Assembly (NCBI GenBank): GCA_018398765.1
Contig: JAHBMJ010000030.1
Location: forward strand, 35,001 to 58,715
DNA: 23,715 nt
Source: Chromera velia
Taxonomy: Eukaryota; Sar; Chromeraceae
Reading direction: 5' to 3'
Part shown: in pieces, positions 11,533-18,776 of the stretch
Layout: each line of letters begins with the position of its first letter
Numbering within the stretch: position 1 is the stretch's first letter
Notes under the pieces: model-generated
Seen by the model: the letters and a program-made list of their open reading frames with translations, nothing else
What the model was told of the DNA's origin: nothing
The model's database searches: none
Made by a program: the position numbers and the translations under genes

Positions 11533-11853
11533 CACACATGTATATGTATATATAGATCTGTCTGCCTTCCACCGTTCCTTGCTATTTTCCTTCTTTGCCT
11601 CTCTCCTTGCATGACACAGTCCTCGCGTCGTTCAGACAGACAGAGAAGAGAAACATTCGAGTCGATCCGTCTGGCACCCAGTCATGCGGCTGCCTGTGGA
11701 CTGTGCGCTGCTCAGCGCCGCTCTGAAGCATTCGGACAAAAAGAAACAATTAATTGCGGCTTTCCACGGATCGAGGAAGACGGTCTCTATTCTGTATGCT
11801 CATATTTGATTCCAAGGTCTCCACATCGATCGACGCACGCACACATACACACA

Positions 11854-11892
<39 letters not shown>

Positions 11893-12355
11893 TCATCATG
11901 CATGAGACAAGAAAGGCCCTTTCTGCCTTGGAACGAACGAATCTGCATGCAGGTCTGCTTCTGTCTCTCTGCGTGTCTGTCTGTCTGCGCGTATGGATAC
12001 GTGGATGGACGGATGGATGTGCATTGATTGATTTGTTTAATTTGTTGCAGCACTGCCCACAACGACACGTCCTCGAGGAGCCACGCAATCTTCCAGTTGA
12101 GAATCGTCAGGGAGGAAAGGGGGGCAGAGACGCAGCAGCAGCAGCAGCAGGACCAGCAGGGGGCAAGCGGAAGGCACACGTCAGTGCAGGGGAAGGGAGT
12201 CTGTCTGTAAGTCCAGAAGGGAGGAATGGAAATGGAATGCGGATCGAAGGGAGGAGGGGACCAACTTGAAGAGCATTGGAGACAGTCGACTGCATTCATT
12301 CACTCTTTGCCGCTCTCTTTGTGTTTCTTCATCTAGCTCTGTTTCGTTGCTTGAC

Positions 12356-12403
<48 letters not shown>

Positions 12404-13522
12404 GTGTGTGTGTGTGTGTGGATCCCTGGCTGCCTGTCTGTCTGCCTGTCGAGAAGTAATGAAAGGACGTGTAGTCTGTCTTCTCCCTCCCTCTGCTTTT
12501 CCCTTGCTGTAAGTTTTTTCCTTCGGCGATTGCCTCTCTTCTCTGCCTGGCTGCCTGTCGTCCCCTCTGTTGCTTCTTGCATGAGACTTTTTTCTTTCGG
12601 TCCCCGTGCGTGCGTGCGTGCGTCAATGCAGCAGCATGCAGACGGGGTGTTTGAACCTCATCGACCTCGCAGGGTCTGAGAGGCTTCCTCCGGGGGAACA
12701 GGTCCGTCCGTCCGTCCTTCGGCCTCCTGATTGGCTCCATGCGTGCGTGTGTGTGTGTGTGTGTGTTTCCTTTTGCGATTTTTCCAAGGGGTTGTCTGTC
12801 GCACCTTTCTGTCATCTTCTCCTGCTGTCAATGCCTATACCATGTACGACCGCCTAACGTTTCATATTCTTATTGCCGCACGCGTCTGTGCCTCCATCCA
12901 TGCATGCAGGTCTGTGCTTCCCTCTTGAACGAGTGTAAAGCCATCAACTTGAGTCTTAGCCATCTGGGCCAGTGCGTTTGCGATCTGGTGCGCAAGAAAG
13001 CGCACATCAACTTTCGGTCCGTCCGTTGCATGTGTTGGTCTTTGTTTGTGTGATTCTGTTTGTGTTCTGTATTGTGACACAGAAACGGAAGAATGAACGG
13101 CTTTCGCCTTTTCAATCTCACCTCGCGCCCTCTCCGTCTGGCTTTTTTTTCTTTAATTTGGTATGAAAGTAAAAACAATCTCGCTTCGCGCCCTCTCCAT
13201 CTGGCTTTGGGGTCATCACCTCTGATCGAGTTGGGTTGCTGCCCCACGATGCATGGATGGAAGCTTGAATGTGTCTGTACAAGGTGCGACGTACACGCAT
13301 GCATGTTTGAATTCTTCCTTAATTATCTTCCGGTCTTCTTTTGCCTCAAATTCCTGCAGCAATCACCAGTTAACCTGGCTACTTCAGGACTGCCTCGGAG
13401 GTCCGAAGAGCAAGTGCGTGTTCATCGTCACCCTGTCGCCTCTGCCTTCGCACTCGATGGAAACCAAGAATTCCCTAAACTTCGCTTCCACTGTCCTTTT
13501 GGGAGGTATGACCGACGAGTGA
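2296..13522 (+). CDS. Kinesin-14-type (C-terminal motor) kinesin, about 16 exons
   Basis: Proposed exons: 2296-3313, 3704-3879, 4571-4742, 5113-~5457, 5688-6166, 6613-6709, 6934-7089, 7589-7678, 8380-8469, 9198-9285, 9717-10098, 10655-10720, 12051-12206, 12632-12701, 12910-13016 and 13360-13522 (stop TGA). All phases match except the ~5457/5688 junction. The product is about 1,200 residues: a disordered Pro/Ser/Lys/Glu-rich N-terminus, a coiled-coil stalk, then a motor of about 430 residues at the very C-terminus. The neck/motor join SLRGHIRVFLRMRP matches the kinesin-14 type. The P-loop AYGQTGSGKTYTM, switch I NDTSSRSH and switch II DLAGSER are all present, so ATP hydrolysis is expected. Family members are mostly minus-end-directed microtubule motors acting in spindle or flagellar transport; direction here is inferred. 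Only 10 residues follow the last motor helix. An extra exon hidden by the assembly gap (3985-4312) cannot be excluded. Confidence 0.9.
3655..3703. repeat. (TG)n microsatellite serving as acceptor tract
   Basis: The TG run ends in TGTGCAG at the 3' splice site of the next kinesin exon. The same arrangement recurs at 6583-6612 and 9139-9197. A TCCC run at about 3493-3523 lies in the same intron. Confidence 0.8.
3704..3879 (+). CDS. Kinesin exon: acidic/charged segment
   Basis: It enters in phase 1 (G of 3313 plus AC gives Asp), continuing the acidic run as DDEIPDGLLVDSESDGER. A Lys/Arg/Glu-rich stretch and ALRWLSGVARKLD follow, probably the start of helix. It ends in phase 0 at donor GTCAGT (3880). 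Confidence 0.75.
3985..4312. other. Assembly gap (328 N)
   Basis: A run of N inside the intron 3880-4570 of the kinesin gene, followed by a G run (4313-4324) that may have caused the break. It could hide a short exon, but the flanking exons join in phase 0 without one. Confidence 0.95.
4571..4742 (+). CDS. Kinesin exon: Ser/Ala-rich and Lys/Glu-rich segment
   Basis: The acceptor is TTTTCAG and the donor GTGAGC (4743), phase 0 in and phase 1 out. It encodes EIDHAVRSRP, then a tandem duplicated segment (SSSSAAIAET, SSSSAIAET) and a basic/acidic run RKEKEKEKMR. The DNA duplication is 30 bp at 4621-4650 and 4651-4680, with 28 of 30 identical, and stays in frame. Confidence 0.6.
5113..5457 (+). 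CDS. Kinesin exon: helical charged segment (3' end uncertain)
   Basis: It enters in phase 1 after TGTGCAG as EDALNKKDPTAEEDQILKM, then a charged, probably coiled-coil stretch (VVKRMLIRQEKEKEGED) and a Ser/Pro-rich tail. The frame is open to 5645. The best-looking donors (5458 GTTCCA, 5491 GTGTGC) leave phase 1, whereas the next acceptor wants phase 0. The 3' end is therefore unresolved, or a small exon is missing. Confidence 0.55.
5540..5620. repeat. (TC)n-(TA)n-(TG)n-(TGCG)n compound microsatellite
   Basis: A compound dinucleotide tract inside the intron between the kinesin exons ending near 5457 and starting at 5688. The ORFs across it are low-complexity and not coding. Confidence 0.85.
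5688..6166 (+). CDS. Kinesin exon: stalk entry
   Basis: A long pyrimidine tract and GCGCAG precede 5688; a later acceptor at 5853 (CTGCAG) is an alternative in the same frame. The exon is Gly/Glu-rich in the middle and ends with WRESVLRRVENLRTQF, the start of the coiled coil. The donor GTAAGT at 6167 gives phase 2. The frame has no ATG near its start, which supports an internal exon. Confidence 0.65.
6613..6709 (+). CDS. Kinesin exon: coiled coil
   Basis: 97 nt, phase 2 in and phase 0 out. It encodes QETLQLKDAEILRLRRVAES, a heptad-like helix. The acceptor TGTGTACAG follows a (TG)n run and the donor is GTTCGT. Confidence 0.8.
6824..6853. repeat. (TG)n microsatellite in kinesin intron
   Basis: A pure TG run within intron 6710-6933, upstream of a CTGCCTGCCTGCCTGCAG acceptor. 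Confidence 0.85.
6934..7089 (+). CDS. Kinesin exon: neck and first motor strand
   Basis: Phase 0 at both ends. It encodes DLRRQLQDGEGLRSRLHAFL, then ESLRGHIRVFLRMRP, the kinesin-14 style neck joined to strand beta-1. The donor is CAG|GTTGGA; the last 20 exonic and first 20 intronic bases are repeated at 7175-7214. Read-through meets an in-frame stop before the second copy, so the first donor must be used. Confidence 0.9.
7070..7214. repeat. Direct duplication C across a kinesin 5' splice site, with AT-rich insert
   Basis: The 40-bp copies at 7070-7109 and 7175-7214 match at 38 of 40 positions. Each contains the exon end and donor CAG|GTTGGA. The 65-bp spacer (7110-7174) holds ATTCATTTTCAT and ATGAAAATGAAT as a perfect 12-bp inverted repeat. 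On the reverse strand it reads TTCTGTATGAAAATGAATCC, the family motif. Confidence 0.9.
7515..7565. repeat. (GAAC)n/(GAAG)n microsatellite
   Basis: A short tetranucleotide run in the intron before the kinesin exon at 7589. Confidence 0.85.
7589..7678 (+). CDS. Kinesin exon: motor segment after beta-1
   Basis: Begins FVDNESKRMVEW in phase 0 after TGCATGCAG. Two donors overlap: GTAGGT at 7679 (phase 0, chosen because it joins the next exon in frame) and GTAAGT at 7683 (phase 1). The region is divergent between kinesins, so support comes from phase and position. Confidence 0.65.
7975..8012. repeat. (TCTG)n microsatellite
   Basis: A tetranucleotide run in kinesin intron 7679-8379. The T/C-rich stretch 7815-7855 lies just upstream. 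Confidence 0.85.
8194..8267. repeat. Perfect 37-bp tandem duplication
   Basis: Two identical 37-bp units (8194-8230 and 8231-8267) beginning CTGCATGCATTCATGCACGC, in the kinesin intron before exon 8380. No spacer, unlike the six bracketed inserts. Each unit carries TGCATGCA. Confidence 0.95.
8380..8469 (+). CDS. Kinesin exon: FSPETSQQE motor segment
   Basis: Phase 0 in and out. It ends YHCDGAFSPETSQQE, matching the usual kinesin region (F-D-x-V-F-x-P-x-x-S-Q-x-x). The usual FDxVF appears as CDGAF. The donor is GTCGGT at 8470. The next exon continues with IFDEAVRPFVQ. Confidence 0.85.
8444..8571. repeat. Direct duplication D across a kinesin 5' splice site, with AT-rich insert
   Basis: The 31-bp copies at 8444-8474 and 8541-8571 are identical and contain GAG|GTCGG. 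The 66-bp spacer (8475-8540) includes TGCATTT, GTATGAAAATGAA, AAATGCA and a second GTATGAAAATAAA. Reading through the first donor meets TAA, so the first copy must act as the splice site. Confidence 0.9.
9119..9197. repeat. (TA)n-(TG)n microsatellite ending at an acceptor
   Basis: A TA run and then a TG run lead directly into GTGCAG before the kinesin exon at 9198. The preceding intron part (8572-9118) is pyrimidine-rich and shows no exon. Confidence 0.85.
9198..9285 (+). CDS. Kinesin exon: P-loop first half
   Basis: Encodes IFDEAVRPFVQSAIDGERVS and FAYGQTGS. The intron splits the P-loop glycine codon (phase 1); the next exon completes GKTYTM. The donor is GTCGGT. Confidence 0.95.
9717..10098 (+). 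CDS. Kinesin exon: P-loop second half to before switch I
   Basis: Encodes KTYTMAGPQ, a Gly-rich insertion of about 25 residues, DAGVLPRALQFLF, the strand/helix EIAAMEMYGSELRDLL, and DVQPLTSIR. The Gly-rich insert replaces the short loop usually found before G-(V/I)-(L/I)-P-R. The donor is GTAAGT at 10099, phase 2. Confidence 0.95.
10073..10213. repeat. Direct duplication E across a kinesin 5' splice site, with AT-rich insert
   Basis: The 38-bp copies at 10073-10110 and 10176-10213 match at 36 of 38 positions. The first holds ATCAG|GTAAGT and the second ATCAG|GTAGGT. The 65-bp spacer (10111-10175) has TGCATTT near its start, then AATTCTGTACGAAAATAAAT and GCA. This is the same design as the insert at 803-850. 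Confidence 0.92.
10655..10720 (+). CDS. Kinesin exon: helix before switch I
   Basis: 66 nt, phase 2 in and out. It encodes VFSPHEAFAVLSRATAKRVT, the segment before the N-x-x-SSRSH motif. The acceptor follows CATGCATGCATGCATGAATGCAG. The donor is GTCAGT. Confidence 0.9.
10729..11058. repeat. 42-bp minisatellite, about 8 copies, just inside a kinesin intron
   Basis: The unit (42 bp, with 36- and 40-bp variants) contains CTGTCGGTCGGTGCATCTGC followed by CCATGCAACAAAGAAAGAGAG. The array begins within 10 bases of the 5' splice site at 10720/10721. Its repeated GTCGGT words resemble the donor used by other exons of this gene. The long ORFs on both strands here are a by-product of the repeat. Confidence 0.95.
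11278..11540. repeat. (CA)n, (TC)n and (TA)n microsatellites
   Basis: A CA run (about 11278-11371), a G run, a TC run (about 11457-11515) and a TA run (11516-11532) within kinesin intron 10721-12050. A GA run follows at about 11859-11890. No exon is visible in the intron. Confidence 0.9.
12051..12206 (+). CDS. Kinesin exon: switch I (NDTSSRSH) and poly-Gln insert
   Basis: Encodes TAHNDTSSRSHAIFQLRI, then a charged segment with six consecutive Gln codons (CAG) at about 12132-12149. Phase 2 in and out. The donor is GTAAGT at 12207. The insert lies between switch I and switch II, where kinesins usually have a short loop. Confidence 0.93.
12355..12421. repeat. (TC)n-(TATC)n-(TG)n compound microsatellite
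   Basis: A compound simple repeat in kinesin intron 12207-12631. Confidence 0.85.
12632..12701 (+). CDS. Kinesin exon: switch II (DLAGSER)
   Basis: Encodes SMQTGCLNLIDLAGSERLPP and GEQ. The acceptor is a tandem NAGNAG (TGCAGCAGC), so 12635 is an alternative start that drops one Ser codon in frame. Phase 2 in and 0 out; the donor is GTCCGT. Confidence 0.93.
12910..13016 (+). CDS. Kinesin exon: relay helix region
   Basis: Encodes LLNECKAINLSLSHLGQCVC, matching the usual E-x-x-x-INKSLSxLG segment, and ends HINF in phase 2. The acceptor is CATGCATGCAG and the donor GTCCGT. Confidence 0.93.
13113..13208. repeat. Direct duplication F with short insert, inside a kinesin intron
   Basis: The 33-bp copies at 13113-13145 and 13176-13208 match at 30 of 33 positions. 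The 30-bp spacer contains TTTGGTATGAAAGTAAAAA, a shortened form of the family motif. It lies 97 bp inside intron 13017-13359, so unlike C, D and E it does not cross the splice site. Confidence 0.75.
13360..13522 (+). CDS. Kinesin last exon: motor end and stop
   Basis: Encodes RNHQLTWLLQDCLGG (usual form YRDSKLTxLLQDSLGG), FIVTLSPLPSHSMET and SLNFASTVL, then ends with GGMTDE and TGA. The protein stops immediately after the last motor helix, as expected for a C-terminal motor. Confidence 0.93.
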
Positions 13523-14880
13523 TCAGATCACATCAGATCAAAAGACTGCCTCGTTCTCAGACCATCGAGAAAGTTGTATGCATTGCGGAATGGGTAAGAG
13601 GGGCGTTTTTTGATCGATTAGCAAGCTAAAAAGCCTAAATTTTATGTTAGGCTTGCTTAGAGGGGTGATTAATCCTGTTTAGTCAGAGATACTGCTGTGA
13701 TTACGCCTGTCTTGAAGACATACATGTACTATTGTGTACTATGTACCTGTACTGGTAGTATACATATAGTATTTGGAAATGTTCTTAGCTTATACAGTTT
13801 CTAGTACAGTTTACTTAGTAACTAAGATATTGTAGTCTGGTGAAAAATAGATATGAAATCATAAATTCCGGTTCATAATAGATACCGTAAGATACGTGTC
13901 TGTTTTTTGCTAGGTCCTTTGACTTCTTTCGATTTGTTTTATCCATGTGCTGACTGAATGCCCTCTGCATGATAGAGAAAGGGCAGACTGCTTGCAAGCT
14001 TTGATAACATGTTGGAGTTCAAATTCGGTGAAAAGAAGAGAGGAGAGAGCTGCAAATAGTAGCAGATGGAAAGTGGGTGGTAAAAGGAAGATAAACAAGA
14101 TCACTCTATTCTCTTTTTTTTTTAATGAGGCCGATAAGAATGTCGATACCTTTCTGAAAGACATCATGATGAAAAGACAGGTAGTAAGAGAATGGAAAAG
14201 AAAAAAGGGAGACAATTTGAGTTAAGCTTTAGGAAGAGAGTTAGATAGGCTGCATCAGGAGACTTGGAAAAGTGAGAAAGAAAGAGAGGGAAGAATTAAA
14301 GAGTATGAATGGCTGTGGGGCGATACAAAGGAAGCAAAAGAGGAGGAAAAAAGGAGGAGGATGGGATGTTGGGAGGATTTGGAACTCGTTTTGAGCCATT
14401 CATCTACAATTCTGGGATCGTTCCCTTTCAAACCCTGCTTTAAAATGGAGTAAGCCCTCTCACATACATACGCAGGTGATTGACTGTTCAATGTGATCCG
14501 TTCGCGGCACAGGCTAGACCTGTGCAGGCCGGCCAGGGAGGTCTGATGCGTCTAGGCGCTTTCCCTGGAAGCCGCACATCGGACATTCGACATTAGGGTG
14601 GGGAAGGAGGGAGCTACAGAAGAAGATTGATAAAGCAAACAAGAAGAGCGAGAAAGCCCAAATCGCATGCCGTTTCAGATCGATTTTCAGGCCGGAAAGC
14701 CAACGCGGATCCAGAGCCGTGGCTCGAACAACGAACAATCATGCAGCAGTGGCCAGGGCAACAGACTCTGGCGGGCCCCGAGGGCGGGGTCTGATACCTC
14801 AGCTTAGGCTGGGGAACGCCCCGCCCTGCTAGCTCTGGCGACAGATAGACATAGCGGGAAGGCCCTAGGGCGGAACATAT
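13523..14880. other. Intergenic, unassigned
   Basis: 3' flank of the kinesin gene. Compared with the genes it is AT-rich up to about 14400. There is an 8-bp hairpin (AAGCCTAA 13631-13638 with TTAGGCTT 13647-13654) about 110 bp past the stop. Short frames exist on both strands: plus 13947-14225, and minus about 14738-14270 with a CPMCGF motif and an in-frame stop. They could be remnants of a mobile element, but I recognise no domain. GC-rich DNA at 14755-14870 contains GGCGGGCCCCGAGGGCGGGG. Confidence 0.4.
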
Positions 14881-15720
14881 TAATTAATCAATCAATCCTA
14901 ATCCTATAGGCACTCCATAGACTAGCCCATAGACCACTGGCAAAACCTAGCAAAGACCGCAGTACCACCGCACTATTGCTAGCATATGCTTACGAAGGAC
15001 ATCCATATAATTTATTCTTCTCAAAACTTAATTTAATAAATCAGCTTGCACAAGGCGTAAAACCTAGTATAAAACTCCCACGGTGAATAGAAACTGCCAT
15101 TCAAAATGGGGGGCCGGGTTTAATTGGTGGTCCGCAAAACATGCACTTTACGGTGCAAAATCCTGGTTATACCTGTAAGGCAGGTAAAACACTGAGGCTC
15201 TTTCCGGCGTTCTATACTAGAAGTTGCCTTTGCGTATAGTAACCTAAATAATAACTTGCTAGCCTCGCTAGGTAATTCGGTCTTACAACCTACTATATAT
15301 TAAACTCTAGCTCTATAGGCTGCACTTTATTTTTCTGCACCGAATCTGCAGTGAAAAAACTTTTAGGATCATAAATAAAAAAATGAATAAAAATGAATAA
15401 ATGAATCACTGAAATAACACACCAGCAAACACATATCAATCATGCATTTGCCATGCGGACACTTAATTGCCACAATTAATTGGCCCATAAAAAATCAGCT
15501 GTGATCAAAAAAGCTTAGAGCTAGCAAAATAGGGGAAAATGCTGATCAAATTCGATGGGAGGTCGGGCTGGTGGGAAGTTGAAAAAAAAAGCTGAAAAAC
15601 GACTGGTTTCCCCCTAGTTCCCTTACAATGCTTACATTCGTCTGGCCCTGTATTTCTCTTCTCTTCTCTTGTCTGTCCGTCCTGCCCCTCTCCTCTGCAT
15701 GCACGATCGAGGAATGAATG
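14880..15720. other. AT-rich non-coding stretch of contrasting composition
   Basis: It begins with ATTAATTAATCAATCAATCC, like the short tandem tail of some non-LTR retrotransposons. It has no long ORF and contains small inverted words (TGCACTTTACGGTGCA; CTTGCTAGCCTCGCTAGG). Its texture differs from the repeat-laden gene regions. It could be inserted DNA (a retroelement 3' end, organelle-derived DNA) or a non-coding RNA locus; none is demonstrated. Confidence 0.35.
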
Positions 15721-15906
15721 CCCTTTTCCGTACGATGGAGTAAGTGCTTCAGTTCTTTTCAGGAGAGACTGCAGTCAATTCGATTTGGTTGGTTGTCCGT
15801 TCCTTCCGAAGCAACGAACCGCAAGGAAGCGACTGGTAACAATTGAACAAACAAATTGATGGCCGGGGGGAAGCACCGATCATCTTTATCGATTGATCCA
15901 CCGGAT

Positions 15907-16275
15907 CGTCCTCCTTCCTTCCTCCCTTTCTTCTTTTCTTCTTTCTTTCCTTCCTTCCCTGTTTCCTTCTTTCCTTTCTTCCTTCCTTCATTCCCTCCTT
16001 TCTTCCTTCCAGCCTTCCTTCCTTTCTTCTTTCTTTCCTTCCTTCCTTTTTTCCTTCCTTCCTTCTTTCCTTCCTTCCTTCCTTCCTTCCTCCCTTTCTT
16101 CTTTTCTTCTTTCTTTCCGTCCTTCCTTTTTTCCTTCCTTCCTTCATTCATTCCCTCCTTTCTTCCTTCCTTCCTTCCAGCCTTCCTTTCTTCTTTCTTT
16201 CCTTCCTTCTTTCCTTTCTTCCTTCCTTCCTTCCAGCCTTCCTTTCTTCTTTCTTTCCTTCCTTCCTCTCTTCCA
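15907..16275. repeat. Long (TTCC)n/(TTTC)n pyrimidine tract
   Basis: About 365 bp of almost pure pyrimidine on the plus strand, between the 3' ends of two convergent genes. ORFs across it on either strand are Ser/Phe/Leu/Pro or Lys/Glu/Gly/Arg strings. Such tracts can adopt triplex structure and impede polymerases; that is inference for this locus. Confidence 0.93.
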
Positions 16276-16662
16276 CCATGCAGCCAGACAGCTGGAGAGA
16301 CGGACAGACACACAGACAGAAGGGGGAAATTCGATCGCCCCCCCCCCCGAGGGTTCGAACCTCCGGCCAATCGAGCGATAGAGATCTCATCTCCAGCAAT
16401 CCTACTGGCACGCAGGCAAACATTATTAGGCACACGCACACGGACAGAGGGGAGGGACAGAGGTCGCGCGGCGACAGCAAGCCGTCCCTCCCTCCGCATG
16501 AATTAATTAATGCATTTTCTCACTCACTCACTCACCCATCCACTCACAAAAGAACACAAAAGAAGGTGAAGAGACACCATGGAGTCACGAACAGACGGAG
16601 ACGCATTGACGGATCGAATGCTGTCGCTCCGCAACTCAATTTTCCCACCCCCCCCTTTCAAG

Positions 16663-17776
16663 TCAAGAAAAAAACAAATTCCACGCGGCCGTAGAGAGAC
16701 GACGAACCCCGCCCTCAGCAGCCCCCTCCTGTGCCTGCGCACACCAGCCATCGGGCATGTCTGTGGGGCACGGGTAGTGTCTGTCTCCGGGACGTTCGCA
16801 CGGACAGACGTCCCCTGGATCGATCGGTGCGTTCTGCTGACACCACCCGTCGGGCATTCCATCTGGACAGGGGTGATGTGCATCTCCTGTACTTTGACAG
16901 GGGCACACGTCTTCATAGGAGACGGGGGCGTTCTCTTCGCACCAGTTTTCTGGCATTCCTTCGAGACAGGGGTGATGGGCGTCTCCGCTGTTTTGACAGG
17001 GGCAAACATCCTCGTAAGCAGGGAGGGCGTTCTCCTCACACCACCCCTCTGGCATGTCATCGGGACAGGGGTGATGGGCGTCTCCGGTATTTTGACAGGG
17101 GCACACGTCCTCATATGCGGGGGGCGATTCCTCGTCCTCCGGCGGTGTGACTGGGTCCGTCGGCTCATCCGACTGGAAATTCTCTTCGCACCATCCGTCT
17201 GGCATGTCATCGGGACAGGGGTGATGGACGTCTCCTGTGTTTTGACAGGGGCAGAAGTCTGCAGGGTCGACGGGTGTGTTCTCTTCACACCAGTTCTCTG
17301 GCATGTCATCAGGACAGGGGTGATGTTCGTCGTCGGGATTTTGACAGGGGCAAAAGTCTTCGGGGTCGGCCTCTGCGTTAGCCTCACACCATCCCTCAGG
17401 CATGTCATCGGGACACGGATAGTTGGCGTCTCCGGTATTCTGACAGGGGCACACGGCCTCAAATTCGGCAGGCGCGTTCTCGGCACACCAGCCTTCAGGC
17501 ATGTCGGCAGGACAGGGGTAGTGTTCGTCTGCCGTCTCCTCACATGGGCACACGTCCGCGGGGTTGGCAGGGGCGTCTCTCTGCGTGGCGTCTGCAGGAG
17601 GGGGGAGGGGGACGGGAACTTCAGACCGCCCTCCTCCTGGAGACACAATAATGACAATGACAATGACTCCGTCTCCGTCTGCGTTTGAGGGGGGGGGGTC
17701 TTGAACGACTACACTCACAGAGTCATCGACTGGGGGGGTGTAGGAAAGCCCTGCTCCGTTTTGATAGTACACGGGT
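16663..17776 (-). CDS. Last exon: eight tandem 4-Cys (CPC...HPC...WC) repeats
   Basis: Enters in phase 2 as TPVYYQNGAG and runs 371 codons to the stop. Eight repeats follow the pattern C-P-C-x9-C-P-x-x-M-P-x-x-W-C, each of 22 residues and mostly joined by 11-residue linkers (period 33 residues, 99 bp). The linker between copies 4 and 5 is longer and Pro/Glu-rich. Conserved His/Tyr-Pro before the third Cys and Met-Pro before Trp-Cys suggest a small disulfide-bonded fold. I do not recognise the repeat as a named domain. Confidence 0.85.
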
Positions 17777-18712
17777 CTGCATACATGGAGAGAAAATGCA
17801 GAAACAACAACATCATTTGACGAGACGCTGTCTCTGTCAAAAGGCAGAGGGAGGCCGAGGAAGATATGTAGAGGAAGTTGTTTCCAGCGACACAACGTCC
17901 GAAGGTACACAAGTCAGAAACGACTGCGGAGCAAGTACCGTGAGATTCTGGTCGGTCGGAAAAGAACGAAAACAAACAAACAAAAATGGACGACCAAAGT
18001 CCAGCAGAGCGGCACTTGATTGCATGAAAATGCGACAGCAGAGACTCACGTGTAGAAGCCCGCAGTTCCTCCGTAGTACCTGAAGGGAGCAAGAGAGGCA
18101 GAAAGGGCAACAAAACCAATAGCGAACAAGGAACACAAACTTCTCTGGGATCGGCCCGTAAAAAAAGAGTCCAGTTGATGAGAAGACGGCAAGACAGGAA
18201 TTGAGCCGCGAAAAAAAACAAAAAACATCACTCAGACACACAAGCAGACGGGCAGAAAGCAAACGAGGTGGGTAGGTACGCAGGCAAAGATGCAAAAGAG
18301 ACATGCAGCCGATGGCAGACCGACCCCTCAAATCCCTGGTAGTAGCAGTCCCGGTAACAGAGGGAGGAGGCGATAGGGAAGAGCAAGAAGGTGTTGATGA
18401 CTGTCGGAGGATAGATCGGGGAGCCGTAGTATCCCCCCCCGTATCCTGCGTACGTTTGTTCAATTCACTTAGAGATATCCACAGTCACAGATCAGAGCCT
18501 AAAAGAGTGCATAGAGACAGATCGAAGACCGTTGAGAAAGGGACAGCTAGGGGAGCGGTAATCGAGGTCAGTTAGAGTGATGACAAACCGAAATAATAAA
18601 GAAGGCAGGCAGGCAGACAGGTAGGCAGGGAGAGACAAAGGTACCCTTTCACGCATGGAGGAACGAAAGTAAATAGGCAGTGGGAAAAACACCAAAACAG
18701 AAAACAGAAAAG

Positions 18713-18776
<64 letters not shown>

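Noticed and set aside
16330-16430. Possible tRNA on the minus strand (GGTTCGAACC T-loop word, D-arm-like CCAG...CTGG)
   Set aside because: The anticodon stem does not form, and no segment pairs with the G-run where the acceptor stem should be.
15749-16506. Long Lys/Glu/Gly/Arg and Ser/Phe/Pro ORFs
   Set aside because: Pure translation of a TTCC/TTTC simple repeat.
16579-17688. Open plus-strand frame of 369 codons opposite the Cys-repeat exon
   Set aside because: It exists because the 99-bp coding repeat has no stops in the antisense frame. The minus strand has conserved Cys/Trp spacing and consistent splice phases.
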